Source: an uncultured Opitutia bacterium
Lineage (GTDB): Bacteria; Verrucomicrobiota; Verrucomicrobiia; Opitutales; Opitutaceae
Reading direction: 5' to 3'
NCBI GenBank assembly: GCA_903869665.1
Contig: CAIPZZ010000205.1
Coordinates: 1-34,115, forward strand
Length of the DNA: 34,115 bases
Below, piece after piece: positions 23,578 to 30,621 of the stretch. The stretch's first letter is position 1. Each line of letters begins with the position of its first letter. The position numbers and the translations under genes are program-made. The notes beneath the pieces are model-generated. The model saw nothing but the letters and a program-made list of their open reading frames with translations. It made no database searches and was not told where the DNA came from.

Positions 23578-24432
23578 TCACTGTCCGGCCGGCGCGGATT
23601 GGGCGGCGAGGCGGGCTTGTTTCTCCCAGATGCCCGCCCGGGTGGGCTCGCCACGTTGCCGATCAATGACCGTGATACACGGGTAGGCCGAAACCTCGCT
23701 CAAGAACGGCTGCGTATGCTCAAGGTTGAGGTAGTATCGGACGTGAAAATCCCGGGCGATCAACCGCCGGAGACCGGCCCCGTAAAGATTTTTGGCAAAC
23801 CGGTTGGCGCAGATATAGGCAAGGCAGCCATTAGGTGAGAGCAAGCGCAGGCCGTTTTCAAAAAATGCCACATAAAGGTCGGCTCGATCGGTGCAGGTCG
23901 GAAATAACTCCCGGTAGCGGCCAAGCACTTTGGGGGGCAGCTCTTCAATTCGCACATAGGGCGGATTTCCCACCACCCAATCAAATGTCTCCGGCCAGCT
24001 CGTGAGCAGAAAATCGGCATGGCGAATCCATGACTCGGCGAGCACCTGCGCGCGGGCGAAGGGACAGCCTTCGCCATTCAGCAGCGCCACCGCCTGCTCA
24101 CGGGCCAAAGCGACAAATCCACTGTTAAGATCGCACGCCGTCAGCGACTGGGCCAGAACGTCATCCTCCCAGTCCACCGTGCCTTGATGCGTGCGTTCCG
24201 ACTTGAGAAGCCGCCGGATAATCTCCGCCAGAAATGCCCCGTCGCCGCAACTCGGCTCCAATAGACGCCGCTCCGCCAGCCGGCCGCCTGCTGGGATGTA
24301 GCCGGCCAAATCCAAAATGAGCGACGTCACCTCCGGTTTGGTGAAGATGGCCCCAACCGGTTCGGACGGTTCGCAGCCTTCCCAGACATCCATCCAACTG
24401 TTTTCAACCATCTTGAGCCGCGATCGTGTCAA
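23578..24432 (-). CDS. N6-adenine DNA methyltransferase, short (Eco57I/TaqI-like)
   Basis: A 284-residue amino-methyltransferase. Motif X/N-terminal GAIFTKPEVTSLIL (27-40), the SAM-binding motif I LLEPSCGDGAFL (57-68), an acidic motif TACDLNSGF (98-106) and the catalytic motif IV DWVVGNPPYVR (151-161) are all intact. NPPY marks N6-adenine (or N4-cytosine) methylation. Relatives such as M.TaqI (about 420 residues) or Eco57I-type enzymes carry a C-terminal target-recognition domain; this protein stops soon after the catalytic fold (SAYPCITVIDRQRG). It either uses a partner for recognition or is truncated. It is 31 bases after lexA and 7 bases before the terminase-like gene. No restriction endonuclease is visible. 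The start could also be Met 8 or Met 14. Confidence 0.82.
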   Translation of the reverse strand: MTRSRLKMVENSWMDVWEGCEPSEPVGAIFTKPEVTSLILDLAGYIPAGGRLAERRLLEPSCGDGAFLAEIIRRLLKSERTHQGTVDWEDDVLAQSLTACDLNSGFVALAREQAVALLNGEGCPFARAQVLAESWIRHADFLLTSWPETFDWVVGNPPYVRIEELPPKVLGRYRELFPTCTDRADLYVAFFENGLRLLSPNGCLAYICANRFAKNLYGAGLRRLIARDFHVRYYLNLEHTQPFLSEVSAYPCITVIDRQRGEPTRAGIWEKQARLAAQSAPAGQ

Positions 24433-24463
24433 AGATTCCCGTTCAATAAAGTAGATTGGCGGC

Positions 24464-25075
24464 TCAGCGTTGGCCGCAGCCGATCAGCCCGACGAGGACC
24501 CCTTGGATGGTGAGGCTTTCAAGGGGAATGAGGTCGCGGTAGCGCGGGTTTTCTGCGCGGAGGAAGGTGCGCCGGCCCTCGCGGACCATCCGCTTGAGGG
24601 TCGAGGCGCCGTCAATCAGCGCGGCCACAATCTGGCCGGGCCGGGCCTCGTCCGGCCGGAGCAGGGCGATGTCTCCGTCGGCAATCTGCGCGTCTATCAT
24701 GGAATCGCCCCGGACATGCAGGGCGAACAGCCCGCGGGTGGAGCGGAGCCGAAAGAGGCTGGGATCAATTCGGATGGTCTCGTCGGCTTGCGTCGCGGCG
24801 TCGGCGGGCAGGCCGGCGGGGATGGTGCCATAGACGGCGATCGTGAAGAGATGATCCTGCACCTCCTTCACCTTGGCGGCCCAACTGCGGCCGTCACCGG
24901 TGTCGGTAACGAGGCCTTTGCGGGCGAGGGCCTGCACGTGCTTGCGGGCGGCGTTGTGCGAGGCGAAGCCGAACTCCTCGCAAATCTCCCGCAGGGAGGG
25001 CGGTCGGGTGTGGTTTTTTTGGTGGCGAACCATGAAGGCCAGCACGGCCTCCTGCGCCTCGGTCAAGGTGTCCAT
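24464..25075 (-). CDS. lexA: LexA-type SOS repressor
   Basis: A 203-residue repressor of the LexA/S24 family. The N-terminal winged helix (1-65) matches LexA: LTEAQEAVLAFMVRH, then PPSLREICEEFGFASHNAARKHVQAL as the recognition region. The autocleavage bond is probably Ala 87-Gly 88 (GTIPAGLP). The catalytic Ser is 125 (RGDSMID) and the Lys 161 (STLKRM), so self-cleavage on RecA filaments is expected. ATG 25075 gives the standard N-terminus; the frame is open 35 codons further but that part is unlike LexA and crosses the operator. A TGTCC-N4-GGACA palindrome lies just upstream, indicating autoregulation. It heads a cassette with a DNA methyltransferase and a terminase-like protein, not the usual imuB/dnaE2 or recA partners, so it may be an accessory LexA. 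Confidence 0.9.
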   Translation of the reverse strand: MDTLTEAQEAVLAFMVRHQKNHTRPPSLREICEEFGFASHNAARKHVQALARKGLVTDTGDGRSWAAKVKEVQDHLFTIAVYGTIPAGLPADAATQADETIRIDPSLFRLRSTRGLFALHVRGDSMIDAQIADGDIALLRPDEARPGQIVAALIDGASTLKRMVREGRRTFLRAENPRYRDLIPLESLTIQGVLVGLIGCGQR

Positions 25076-25083
25076 CTGGTCAC

Positions 25084-25101
25084 GGTGTCCGGTTGGACAC
25101 C
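25084..25101 (-). promoter_or_regulatory. Putative LexA operator of the lexA cassette
   Basis: GGTGTCC and GGACACC are perfect inverted 7-mers around a GGTT spacer, 9 to 26 bases upstream of the lexA start. The core TGTCC-N4-GGACA differs at one base per half from the TGTTC-N4-GAACA motif that I recall being reported for Verrucomicrobia LexA. Its position over the start region fits repression. Confidence 0.72.
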
Positions 25102-25235
25102 TCGCGTCAAGACCGAATTGGACCGTGGGCCGTTTGCAGTTCTCTCTCCGGGCCAGTCTGCACTCGGCGGCACGGGACAAATCTTGGAGGATCAGATCTT
25201 AAGTTTTGCAGTGAGACGGTCAAAACAGCGGATGG

Positions 25236-25889
25236 TCATTCGGACCGACTCCCGGGCAGCAAGCTTCGGATCCCCGCGATTTTTGCTTTCAGCTCACGGG
25301 TGATCTCCGCCTCGTCCTGATCTTTTTTGCTCGAGCTGCTCAAAATATAATCCAGCCGCTCGATCGTCCCCTTGAGCGCCTGCTCAAACTCCCGCCGGGC
25401 GCGCTCAATGGCATCCGGCGGGCCGCCGACCTGCAGCCGCTCTTTGACCACCCGCGCCGCGTCATACAGTAGATTCAAATGCTGCTTCAGTTGGCTGCGG
25501 CTCCTGAAATACGGATTGGTGTCGTATTGGTCGCGCAACGCGCCGATCAAATCCTGCGTGTAGGCCACCGCCATTGCGGCATCAGGAAAACCCGCCGCCG
25601 GCAAGGCGGGCAAATGGTCGAAAGGAACCAGTTTCCTCGTCTTCGGCCCCGTTGGGCCCGGCAAGGTCTCCCTTCCTCCCGGCGCATCCCGCCCCGCCGG
25701 TCGCGTCGTTGCGATGCTGGTGCTGGCCTCCATGCCGGCAACACTTGACCCGGTCTGGGCCGTGGTGAAATGCGCCACCAGCCAGACCACACCGGCCGAC
25801 GCGAGCAGCGCGCACCCCGACATGAAAGCGACCATTTTCCCGGCGGAGGGCAGAGGACGCTGCGGGAGATTGGGGGCCGGGGTGGTCAT
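25236..25889 (-). CDS. Hypothetical protein with N-terminal membrane anchor
   Basis: A 217-residue protein of unknown family. One membrane helix (about 18-40, MVAFMSGCALLASAGVVWLVAHF) follows a short Pro-rich cytoplasmic tail, then a low-complexity linker (43-90) and a helical, charged domain (100-217; QDLIGALRDQY, SQLKQHLNLLYDAARVVKERL, REFEQALKGTIERL), so most of it should be periplasmic. It ends about 160 bases before lexA starts, with the LexA operator between. The upstream gap (25890-26335) carries a dispersed palindromic repeat. Size and helical style resemble the two exported proteins at 26336-27543, but no sequence similarity was evident. Confidence 0.6.
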   Translation of the reverse strand: MTTPAPNLPQRPLPSAGKMVAFMSGCALLASAGVVWLVAHFTTAQTGSSVAGMEASTSIATTRPAGRDAPGGRETLPGPTGPKTRKLVPFDHLPALPAAGFPDAAMAVAYTQDLIGALRDQYDTNPYFRSRSQLKQHLNLLYDAARVVKERLQVGGPPDAIERARREFEQALKGTIERLDYILSSSSKKDQDEAEITRELKAKIAGIRSLLPGSRSE

Positions 25890-26074
25890 AACAACTGAGG
25901 TTCACTCAGGCAATCCACCGACGGAATCTTTGTCGAGCCGATGTCATCCCAGCTACTACCCGGATCGGCCTGCCGGCGGTCTGCCTGTCCCGAGGAGCCG
26001 AGGAGGAATTTTAAATCGAAGGCGCAGAGAAACAAAGACGCTAGTGGGGTTTAAAACCTAGTGTGGCCGAATCG

Positions 26075-26189
26075 TGTCATGGCGAGCAGCGCAGCGACGA
26101 GGCCATCCAGCCCCTCGACTGGGCTCGGGACCGTGAGCTGGTTGAAGTGCTGGATCGCCACGGCGCGCTGCGCGCAGCTCGCGATGACA
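26075..26189. repeat. Dispersed palindromic element, copy A
   Basis: A 115-bp element with inverted ends TGTCATGGCGAG and CTCGCGATGACA (one mismatch), an inner motif GCGCAGCGACGAGGCCATCCAG and its counterpart CTGGATCGCCACGGCGCGCTGCGC. Copies B (31578-31705) and C (33790-33904) share the ends and the inner ATCC/GGAT arms. Copy A also shares its left flank (TTTAAAACCTAGTGTGGCC, 26050-26068) with copy C in inverted orientation. It lies in the 446-base gap 25890-26335, where nothing else was recognised. The structure fits a non-coding REP/MITE-type element; no transposase is nearby. Confidence 0.85.
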
Positions 26190-26335
26190 GAGGCTGGGCC
26201 GGCGGCTGCACTTGAGCTTAAACCGCTCGTATGGTCAGACGGGAGGGCACTGCGCCCCCACACCCGGCGACGAAGTCGCAGGCGCGCGTTTTCATCCCCG
26301 CGTGCTCTCTGCGGCCCAACCCGGCCCGGCCGTGA

Positions 26336-26854
26336 TCAGATGGTCGTGCTGGATATGACCTTGGCGTAGGCATCCTGCGTGCGGGTCCAAGCCTGGCCGA
26401 CCCGCTCCTTCCGCTGCGCCCAGCTCTCGGGGCTTCCTTGGCCTAGCTCCAAGCCCATGGCGTGCAGGTAAGACCGGGCGCTTTCCATCTCCCTCATCGC
26501 AAAATCCCAGTCCTGGGTGTGGGCGGAACCCGACAAAGTGGCGCGCTTGGCCGTGAGCTCGGCGATCTGGCCGGCCACCTTGTTTTCCAACCGCCCGAGC
26601 CCCGTGAAGAACTGTTCTCGACGGTCATAGCCATAGTCACTGATGTCGGTCCATTGTGCGGAGGCGAAACTGGCGCCGATCGCATCCCGTCCGGCGGGGG
26701 CCGGAAGAGAATCCGCTGGCATGGTCCCCACCCCGTTCCCGCCCGCTGGCGAAGGAGCCGGTGCCATCTTGCCGTTTTCGGCGCAGCCAGCGGTGGAGAA
26801 GAGGCCCAGGCCGAAGACGGCGAGGGCCAGAATGGTTAAACGATGAGTTTTCAT
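26336..26854 (-). CDS. Hypothetical lipoprotein
   Basis: A 172-residue lipoprotein. Signal peptide MKTHRLTILALAVFGLGLFSTAG-C has a usable lipobox (TAG-C, Cys 24), and the next residues AENG are not an inner-membrane retention signal. A Pro/Ala-rich spacer (30-55) leads to a helical domain with heptad-like regularity (FFTGLGRLENKVAGQIAELTAKRATL, then MREMESARSYLHAMGLELG), suggesting a coiled-coil or helical bundle. ATG 26854 was chosen because it starts the signal peptide; the frame is open far upstream but overlaps the next gene. It follows the 27543-26881 gene by 26 bases and is probably co-transcribed. Family not recognised. Confidence 0.7.
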   Translation of the reverse strand: MKTHRLTILALAVFGLGLFSTAGCAENGKMAPAPSPAGGNGVGTMPADSLPAPAGRDAIGASFASAQWTDISDYGYDRREQFFTGLGRLENKVAGQIAELTAKRATLSGSAHTQDWDFAMREMESARSYLHAMGLELGQGSPESWAQRKERVGQAWTRTQDAYAKVISSTTI

Positions 26855-26880
26855 GGGGTGACAAAACCAAGCGAAAAAAC

Positions 26881-27543
26881 TCAAGGCTGCGGGGTGCCCG
26901 ACGTGGGCGGCGCGAGCATGGCTTCGGCCTCGGCCACGGCCTGAACATAGGACTGATAATCGGCAGCGAGCTTGTCCCGCGCCGCATTCCATGTGTTCTC
27001 GGTGCTTTGGCGCGCATTGGCAAGGCTTCCCAGCAGCACGTTTTCGCTGGCCTGCATGGCGGTGTTCGCCGCCTCGCTGCGGCGGCGATCCTCGTCCTTG
27101 ATCCCCGGGGCCGGGCCGGGCCGCTCCGCCATGCCGCGATGGCAGGCTTGGACTAGGCTTTCCATCTGGGTGAGCACGCCAAGACGAGTGACGGTGGTGG
27201 CGCGGCCCAGATCGCGGGTGACGGCCACGCGGTCCAAGGATGCGGCCAGGCTCCCGGTCCGGCGTGGACCCTGACCCGTGCCCGGAGCCGGCGGCGGAGC
27301 CATCGGCGGTGGCACAATCCGCACGGGAGTCGGCACGCTGGATGGCGCCGAATTCCACGGCAGCGGCGTCACCGGCCCGGCGGCCGGCGGCGGGCGCGGC
27401 GGCGGAACGGGGGCGGGCGACTCACTGCCCGGCAACTGGCCCGTGCCAGACAAAAAGGTGATGAGTGCCGCCAGGGCGAGAGGGCGAACCTGACGTTTAT
27501 CGTGGAGTGTTTTCCTACGCTGGCTGATTGGGCGGTGGTGCAT
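26881..27543 (-). CDS. Hypothetical exported Pro-rich/helical protein
   Basis: A 220-residue protein of unknown family. A basic N-terminus precedes a hydrophobic signal-like stretch (VRPLALAALITFLSG, about 19-33). Residues 40-95 are extremely Pro-rich (VPPPRPPP, VPPPMAPPPAP) and probably span the periplasm or peptidoglycan. The C-terminal part (100-210) is helical and Ala/Gln-rich (MESLVQACHRGM, AANTAMQASENVLLGSLANARQSTENTW). The start at 27543 is the furthest ATG; the real start could be inside, closer to the signal peptide. It is transcribed together with the downstream lipoprotein and divergently from ppk. Confidence 0.58.
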   Translation of the reverse strand: MHHRPISQRRKTLHDKRQVRPLALAALITFLSGTGQLPGSESPAPVPPPRPPPAAGPVTPLPWNSAPSSVPTPVRIVPPPMAPPPAPGTGQGPRRTGSLAASLDRVAVTRDLGRATTVTRLGVLTQMESLVQACHRGMAERPGPAPGIKDEDRRRSEAANTAMQASENVLLGSLANARQSTENTWNAARDKLAADYQSYVQAVAEAEAMLAPPTSGTPQP

Positions 27544-27698
27544 GGACGCAACCTACGCTCTCCGCGCCCTGGCTGCCATGGGGTCTTGCCCGCGTGGCGG
27601 AGGGTTGTTTTCGGATGGAGCCGTGCCCGTCTGCACCTCCCCATCGAGCCCATCCGGCGGACGGGAGTAGGGGTTGCGTTTTGAGGTTTTGTTTTTTC

Positions 27699-27708
27699 GG
27701 GGGGGGGG
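27699..27708. repeat. Homopolymeric G10 tract
   Basis: Ten consecutive G lie in the 294-base divergent region between the exported-protein gene and ppk, next to a T-rich stretch. Such tracts are slippage-prone and could vary promoter spacing, but they are also error-prone in assemblies. Apart from this tract and the Pho-box candidate, nothing else was seen in 27544-27837. Confidence 0.7.
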
Positions 27709-27763
27709 ATTGCCGGCCTCGTCTCCGCCTAGCGCAAACCAACCGCCGCGGCCCTTCCGCATT

Positions 27764-27781
27764 GTGACAAGACGGTGACAG
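27764..27781 (-). promoter_or_regulatory. Possible Pho box between ppk and the divergent gene
   Basis: Read on the minus strand, CTGTCAC-CGTC-TTGTCAC gives two 7-bp repeats eleven bases apart, which matches the PhoB site layout (CTGTCAT-N4-CTGTCAT). It ends 56 bases before the ppk start codon. Orientation is opposite to ppk, which weakens the case. Polyphosphate kinase is a common Pho-regulon member. Confidence 0.4.
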
Positions 27782-27837
27782 CCCCACAAACTGCTCGTTT
27801 TGCCAACGCCGGGCGGTAGCCTGCCGCCCTCTTCCGC

Positions 27838-30051
27838 ATGGCCGCCAAACGCACCGTCTCCGCCGCCCACGTTCCGCCGCCGGCCGCCGCCGGCCAGAGC
27901 GGCGCGGACGACCGTGTGCTCATCCCCGAGCCACGCGCGCAGCCGGTCGTCCCGCCGGCCAAGCCGGAGCGCGCGGCGTATTTCAACCGCGAGCTTTCCT
28001 GGCTCGCCTTCAACCGCCGCGTGCTCGAGCAGGCGCAGAGCGACCGGCATCCGCTGCTGGAGCGCGTCCGCTTCCTCGCCATCTTCAGCTCCAACCTCGA
28101 CGAGTTTTTTGAGATCCGCGTCGCCGGCCTCATCCAGCAGGCGGACGAGGGCGCGGCCGGAGAGCCGGGCCTCGACGGTCTCGGCGCGCGCGAGCAGCTC
28201 CGGCGCATCCACTCGGTCGTCGCCTCGCTCGTCGAGGACCAATACCGCTGCTGGCACACGCAGCTCATGCCCGCGCTCGCCCGGGAGGGGATCGTGATCA
28301 AGGGCGCGAAGGAGCTAACCGCCGCCGAGCTGGGCTGGGTGGAGGGCTATTTCCGCGAGCAGGTCTATCCGGTGCTCACGCCGCTCGCGCTCGACGCGTC
28401 GCACCCGTTTCCCCAGCTCGGCAACAAGACGCTCAACATCGTCGTCGCGCTCGGCGAGATGGGCGGACGCGCGGCGAGCGGCGGTCAGGTCGCGCTGCTG
28501 CCCGTGCCGCGCATCCTGCCGCGCCTTGTGCGGATCGAGCCGGGCGCGGCCGGGCCACAGCGGTTCATCTTTCTCACCGACATCGTCAAGCTTTGCGCCG
28601 GCGCGCTCTTCCCGGGCTACCGGGTGCGGAGCGCGCACGCCTTCCGTGTCACCCGCAACAGCGACCTCTACATTGACGAGGAGGAGGCCGAAAACCTCCT
28701 GAAGCGCATCGAAGACGAGCTGCGCAACCGCCGCCGCGGCGCCGCCGTGCGCCTGGAGATTGAGGACGGCGTGGACGACGCCATCTTCGCCACGCTCTGC
28801 GGGCACCTCGCGCTCTCGCACGAATACGTCTTCCGCCTCGCCGGCCCGCTCAACCTCCTCCGCGTGCTGAGTCTCGCCGAGATAGATCGGCCCGAGCTGA
28901 AATACCCGCCGTTCACGCCCGCCGCCGTCTCCGCGCTGCGCGAGCCGGAGCACATCTTCGAGACGCTGCGTGAACGCGATGTGCTGCTGCACCACCCCTA
29001 CGACTCGTTCCAGCCGGTGGTGGATTTTGTCGAGCAGGCCGCGCGCGACCCGCAGGTCTTCGCCCTCAAGCAAACACTTTACCGCACCAGCGGCGACTCG
29101 CCCATCGTCCGCGCGCTCATCGAGGCCTCGCGCAACGGCAAACAGGTCACCGCGCTCGTCGAGCTGAAAGCCCGTTTCGACGAGGCGAACAACATCCAGT
29201 GGGCCAAGCAGCTGGAGGAGGCCGGCGTCCATGTCGTTTACGGTCTCGTCGGCCACAAGACCCACTGCAAGTGCTCGCTCGTCGTCCGCCGCGAGGAGCG
29301 CGGCCTGCGCCACTACGCGCACCTCGGCACCGGCAACTACAACCCCCGCACGGCGCGCCTCTACACCGACCTGAGCCTGTTCACCGCCCGCGAGGATCTC
29401 ACTGCCGACGCCGCGCAGCTCTTCAACACCCTCACCGGCTACAACCGCGCGCCCGAATTCCGCCGCCTGCTGGTCGCGCCCTTCAACCTGCACCAGCGCC
29501 TCATCGAGCTCATCGCCCGCGAGGCCGAAAACGCCGCCGCCGGCCGCCCGGCACGCATCATGGCCAAGATGAACTCCCTCGTGGACAAGGCCGTGATTGA
29601 CGCCCTCTACGCCGCCTCGCAGGCCGGCGTGCAGATTGACCTCATCGTGCGTGGCATCTGCTGCCTCGTGCCCGGCGTGCGCGGGCTGAGCGACCACATC
29701 CGCGTGCGCTCCATCGTCGGACGTTTCCTGGAGCATGCGCGCGCCTTCTGGTTCGAAAATCACGGCGGCGAGAACGGCCCGCTCATCTACGCCGGCAGCG
29801 CCGACTGGATGCCGCGCAATTTTTTCCGCCGCGTCGAGGTCGTTTTCCCCGTGGACGACCCCGCCCTGCGCCGCTTTGTGACGGACGAGCTGTTCGGCAT
29901 GGAGCTAGCGGACACGGAAAACGCCCGCGAGCTGCACGCCGATGGCGGCTACCTGCCTGTGGCGCGGGCGGAAGGCGCGCCAGCGTTTTCGGCGCAAAGC
30001 TACTTCATCGCCGCCGCCCAGCAACGCGCTCAGGCTAGTATGGAAATTTAG
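27838..30051 (+). CDS. ppk1: Polyphosphate kinase 1
   Basis: A 737-residue PPK1, which reversibly transfers the gamma phosphate of ATP onto polyphosphate. After a 40-residue Pro/Ala-rich extension the N domain begins AYFNRELSWLAFNRRVLEQA. SSNLDEFFEIRVAGL and LDASHPFPQLGNKTLNIV are conserved, and the two PLD-like catalytic domains follow. HYAHLGTGNYNPRTARLYTDL (His 495 in HLGTGNYNP, the phosphohistidine candidate), KQTLYRTSGDSPIVRAL and ALVELKARFDEANNIQWAKQLEEAG are all intact. The protein ends with the usual C2 domain (GLSDHIRVRSIVGRFLEHAR, the second conserved His). It stands alone, with no ppx nearby, and converges with the YdeI-like gene. The ATG at 27838 is preceded by only a weak ribosome-binding site. 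Confidence 0.96.
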   Translation: MAAKRTVSAAHVPPPAAAGQSGADDRVLIPEPRAQPVVPPAKPERAAYFNRELSWLAFNRRVLEQAQSDRHPLLERVRFLAIFSSNLDEFFEIRVAGLIQQADEGAAGEPGLDGLGAREQLRRIHSVVASLVEDQYRCWHTQLMPALAREGIVIKGAKELTAAELGWVEGYFREQVYPVLTPLALDASHPFPQLGNKTLNIVVALGEMGGRAASGGQVALLPVPRILPRLVRIEPGAAGPQRFIFLTDIVKLCAGALFPGYRVRSAHAFRVTRNSDLYIDEEEAENLLKRIEDELRNRRRGAAVRLEIEDGVDDAIFATLCGHLALSHEYVFRLAGPLNLLRVLSLAEIDRPELKYPPFTPAAVSALREPEHIFETLRERDVLLHHPYDSFQPVVDFVEQAARDPQVFALKQTLYRTSGDSPIVRALIEASRNGKQVTALVELKARFDEANNIQWAKQLEEAGVHVVYGLVGHKTHCKCSLVVRREERGLRHYAHLGTGNYNPRTARLYTDLSLFTAREDLTADAAQLFNTLTGYNRAPEFRRLLVAPFNLHQRLIELIAREAENAAAGRPARIMAKMNSLVDKAVIDALYAASQAGVQIDLIVRGICCLVPGVRGLSDHIRVRSIVGRFLEHARAFWFENHGGENGPLIYAGSADWMPRNFFRRVEVVFPVDDPALRRFVTDELFGMELADTENARELHADGGYLPVARAEGAPAFSAQSYFIAAAQQRAQASMEI

Positions 30052-30075
30052 CGCATCTTCGCGACACATCTCACT

Positions 30076-30621
30076 TCATTCCGCCTGTTGGCTAAGCGAA
30101 CCGGTCTCCGCGAGCCGTTCGATAAAAATCCAGTAACGGCGGGCGCGCACCTCGGGGCTTTTCGCCTGCTCAATGTAGCGCACGACTTGCCGGCGCATCG
30201 CCAGGCTGTGTTTTCCCCAGCGCGCGGCGAGCACCGGTCGGGCCTGAAACTCCTCCCGCATCGCTTCCGGCAACTCCGGCTCGCGCGAGGCGGTGTCGGG
30301 CGCGAGCGCAAACGTCACCGTGTCGCCCGTGTCCACGCCGGCGGCACGCAGTAGCTCGACCTTGAACGCCAGCCGCCACTTTCCGCGCTTGCCCGGCAGC
30401 AGCGTCACCCGGTCAAGGTCCCCGTTGAAATGCAGCCACGCATTCAGCCCGCGCGCGGTGCCCCTACCGAGGTGCTTCACGGCCGCGCGCGGCACATCCG
30501 CCCAGCGCACCAGCGCGATGCGGTAAAGCCGGGCCGTGTGCTGCGGCGTGCCGGCGGGCAACCGTAGCGCAGGCTTCCAGCCTGCCTCCCTGCCGGTGGT
30601 CGCTTTGCTGACATTTCTCAC
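30076..30621 (-). CDS. YdeI/OmdA-like protein with DUF1905-type domain
   Basis: A protein of up to 181 residues. The middle (about 50-105) fits DUF1905: WLHFNGDLDRVTLLPGKRGKWRLAFKVELLRAAGVDTGDTVTFAL. The C-terminus (about 110-175) fits the bacteriocin-protection/OmdA domain: PEAMREEFQARPVLAARWGKHSLAMRRQVVRYIEQAKSPEVRARR. Its role is not well established; family names refer to envelope stress in enterics. A GTG at 30621 overlaps the upstream esterase stop as GTGA and is in frame, suggesting coupling, but the first 25 residues then come from a palindromic repeat (AGWKPALR). TTG 30561 is an alternative start just beyond it. Convergent with ppk1, 24 bases apart. Confidence 0.72.
   Translation of the reverse strand: MRNVSKATTGREAGWKPALRLPAGTPQHTARLYRIALVRWADVPRAAVKHLGRGTARGLNAWLHFNGDLDRVTLLPGKRGKWRLAFKVELLRAAGVDTGDTVTFALAPDTASREPELPEAMREEFQARPVLAARWGKHSLAMRRQVVRYIEQAKSPEVRARRYWIFIERLAETGSLSQQAE
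30569..30585. repeat. Short palindromic repeat GCAGGCT-TCC-AGCCTGC
   Basis: A perfect 7-bp inverted repeat around TCC. On the minus strand it reads GCAGGCTGGAAGCCTGCGCTAC with its flank, a word I recall as a frequent intergenic element in Verrucomicrobia and Planctomycetes genomes. Here it falls inside the N-terminal codons of the YdeI-like frame. Confidence 0.6.

Noticed and set aside
22504-25101. Complete prophage or restriction-modification system
   Set aside because: No integrase, capsid, portal, large terminase or endonuclease gene is visible; only three genes with loose phage or modification links.
28315-29763. 482-codon open frame antisense to ppk1
   Set aside because: It lies wholly inside ppk1, whose catalytic motifs are intact; the antisense translation has no motif.
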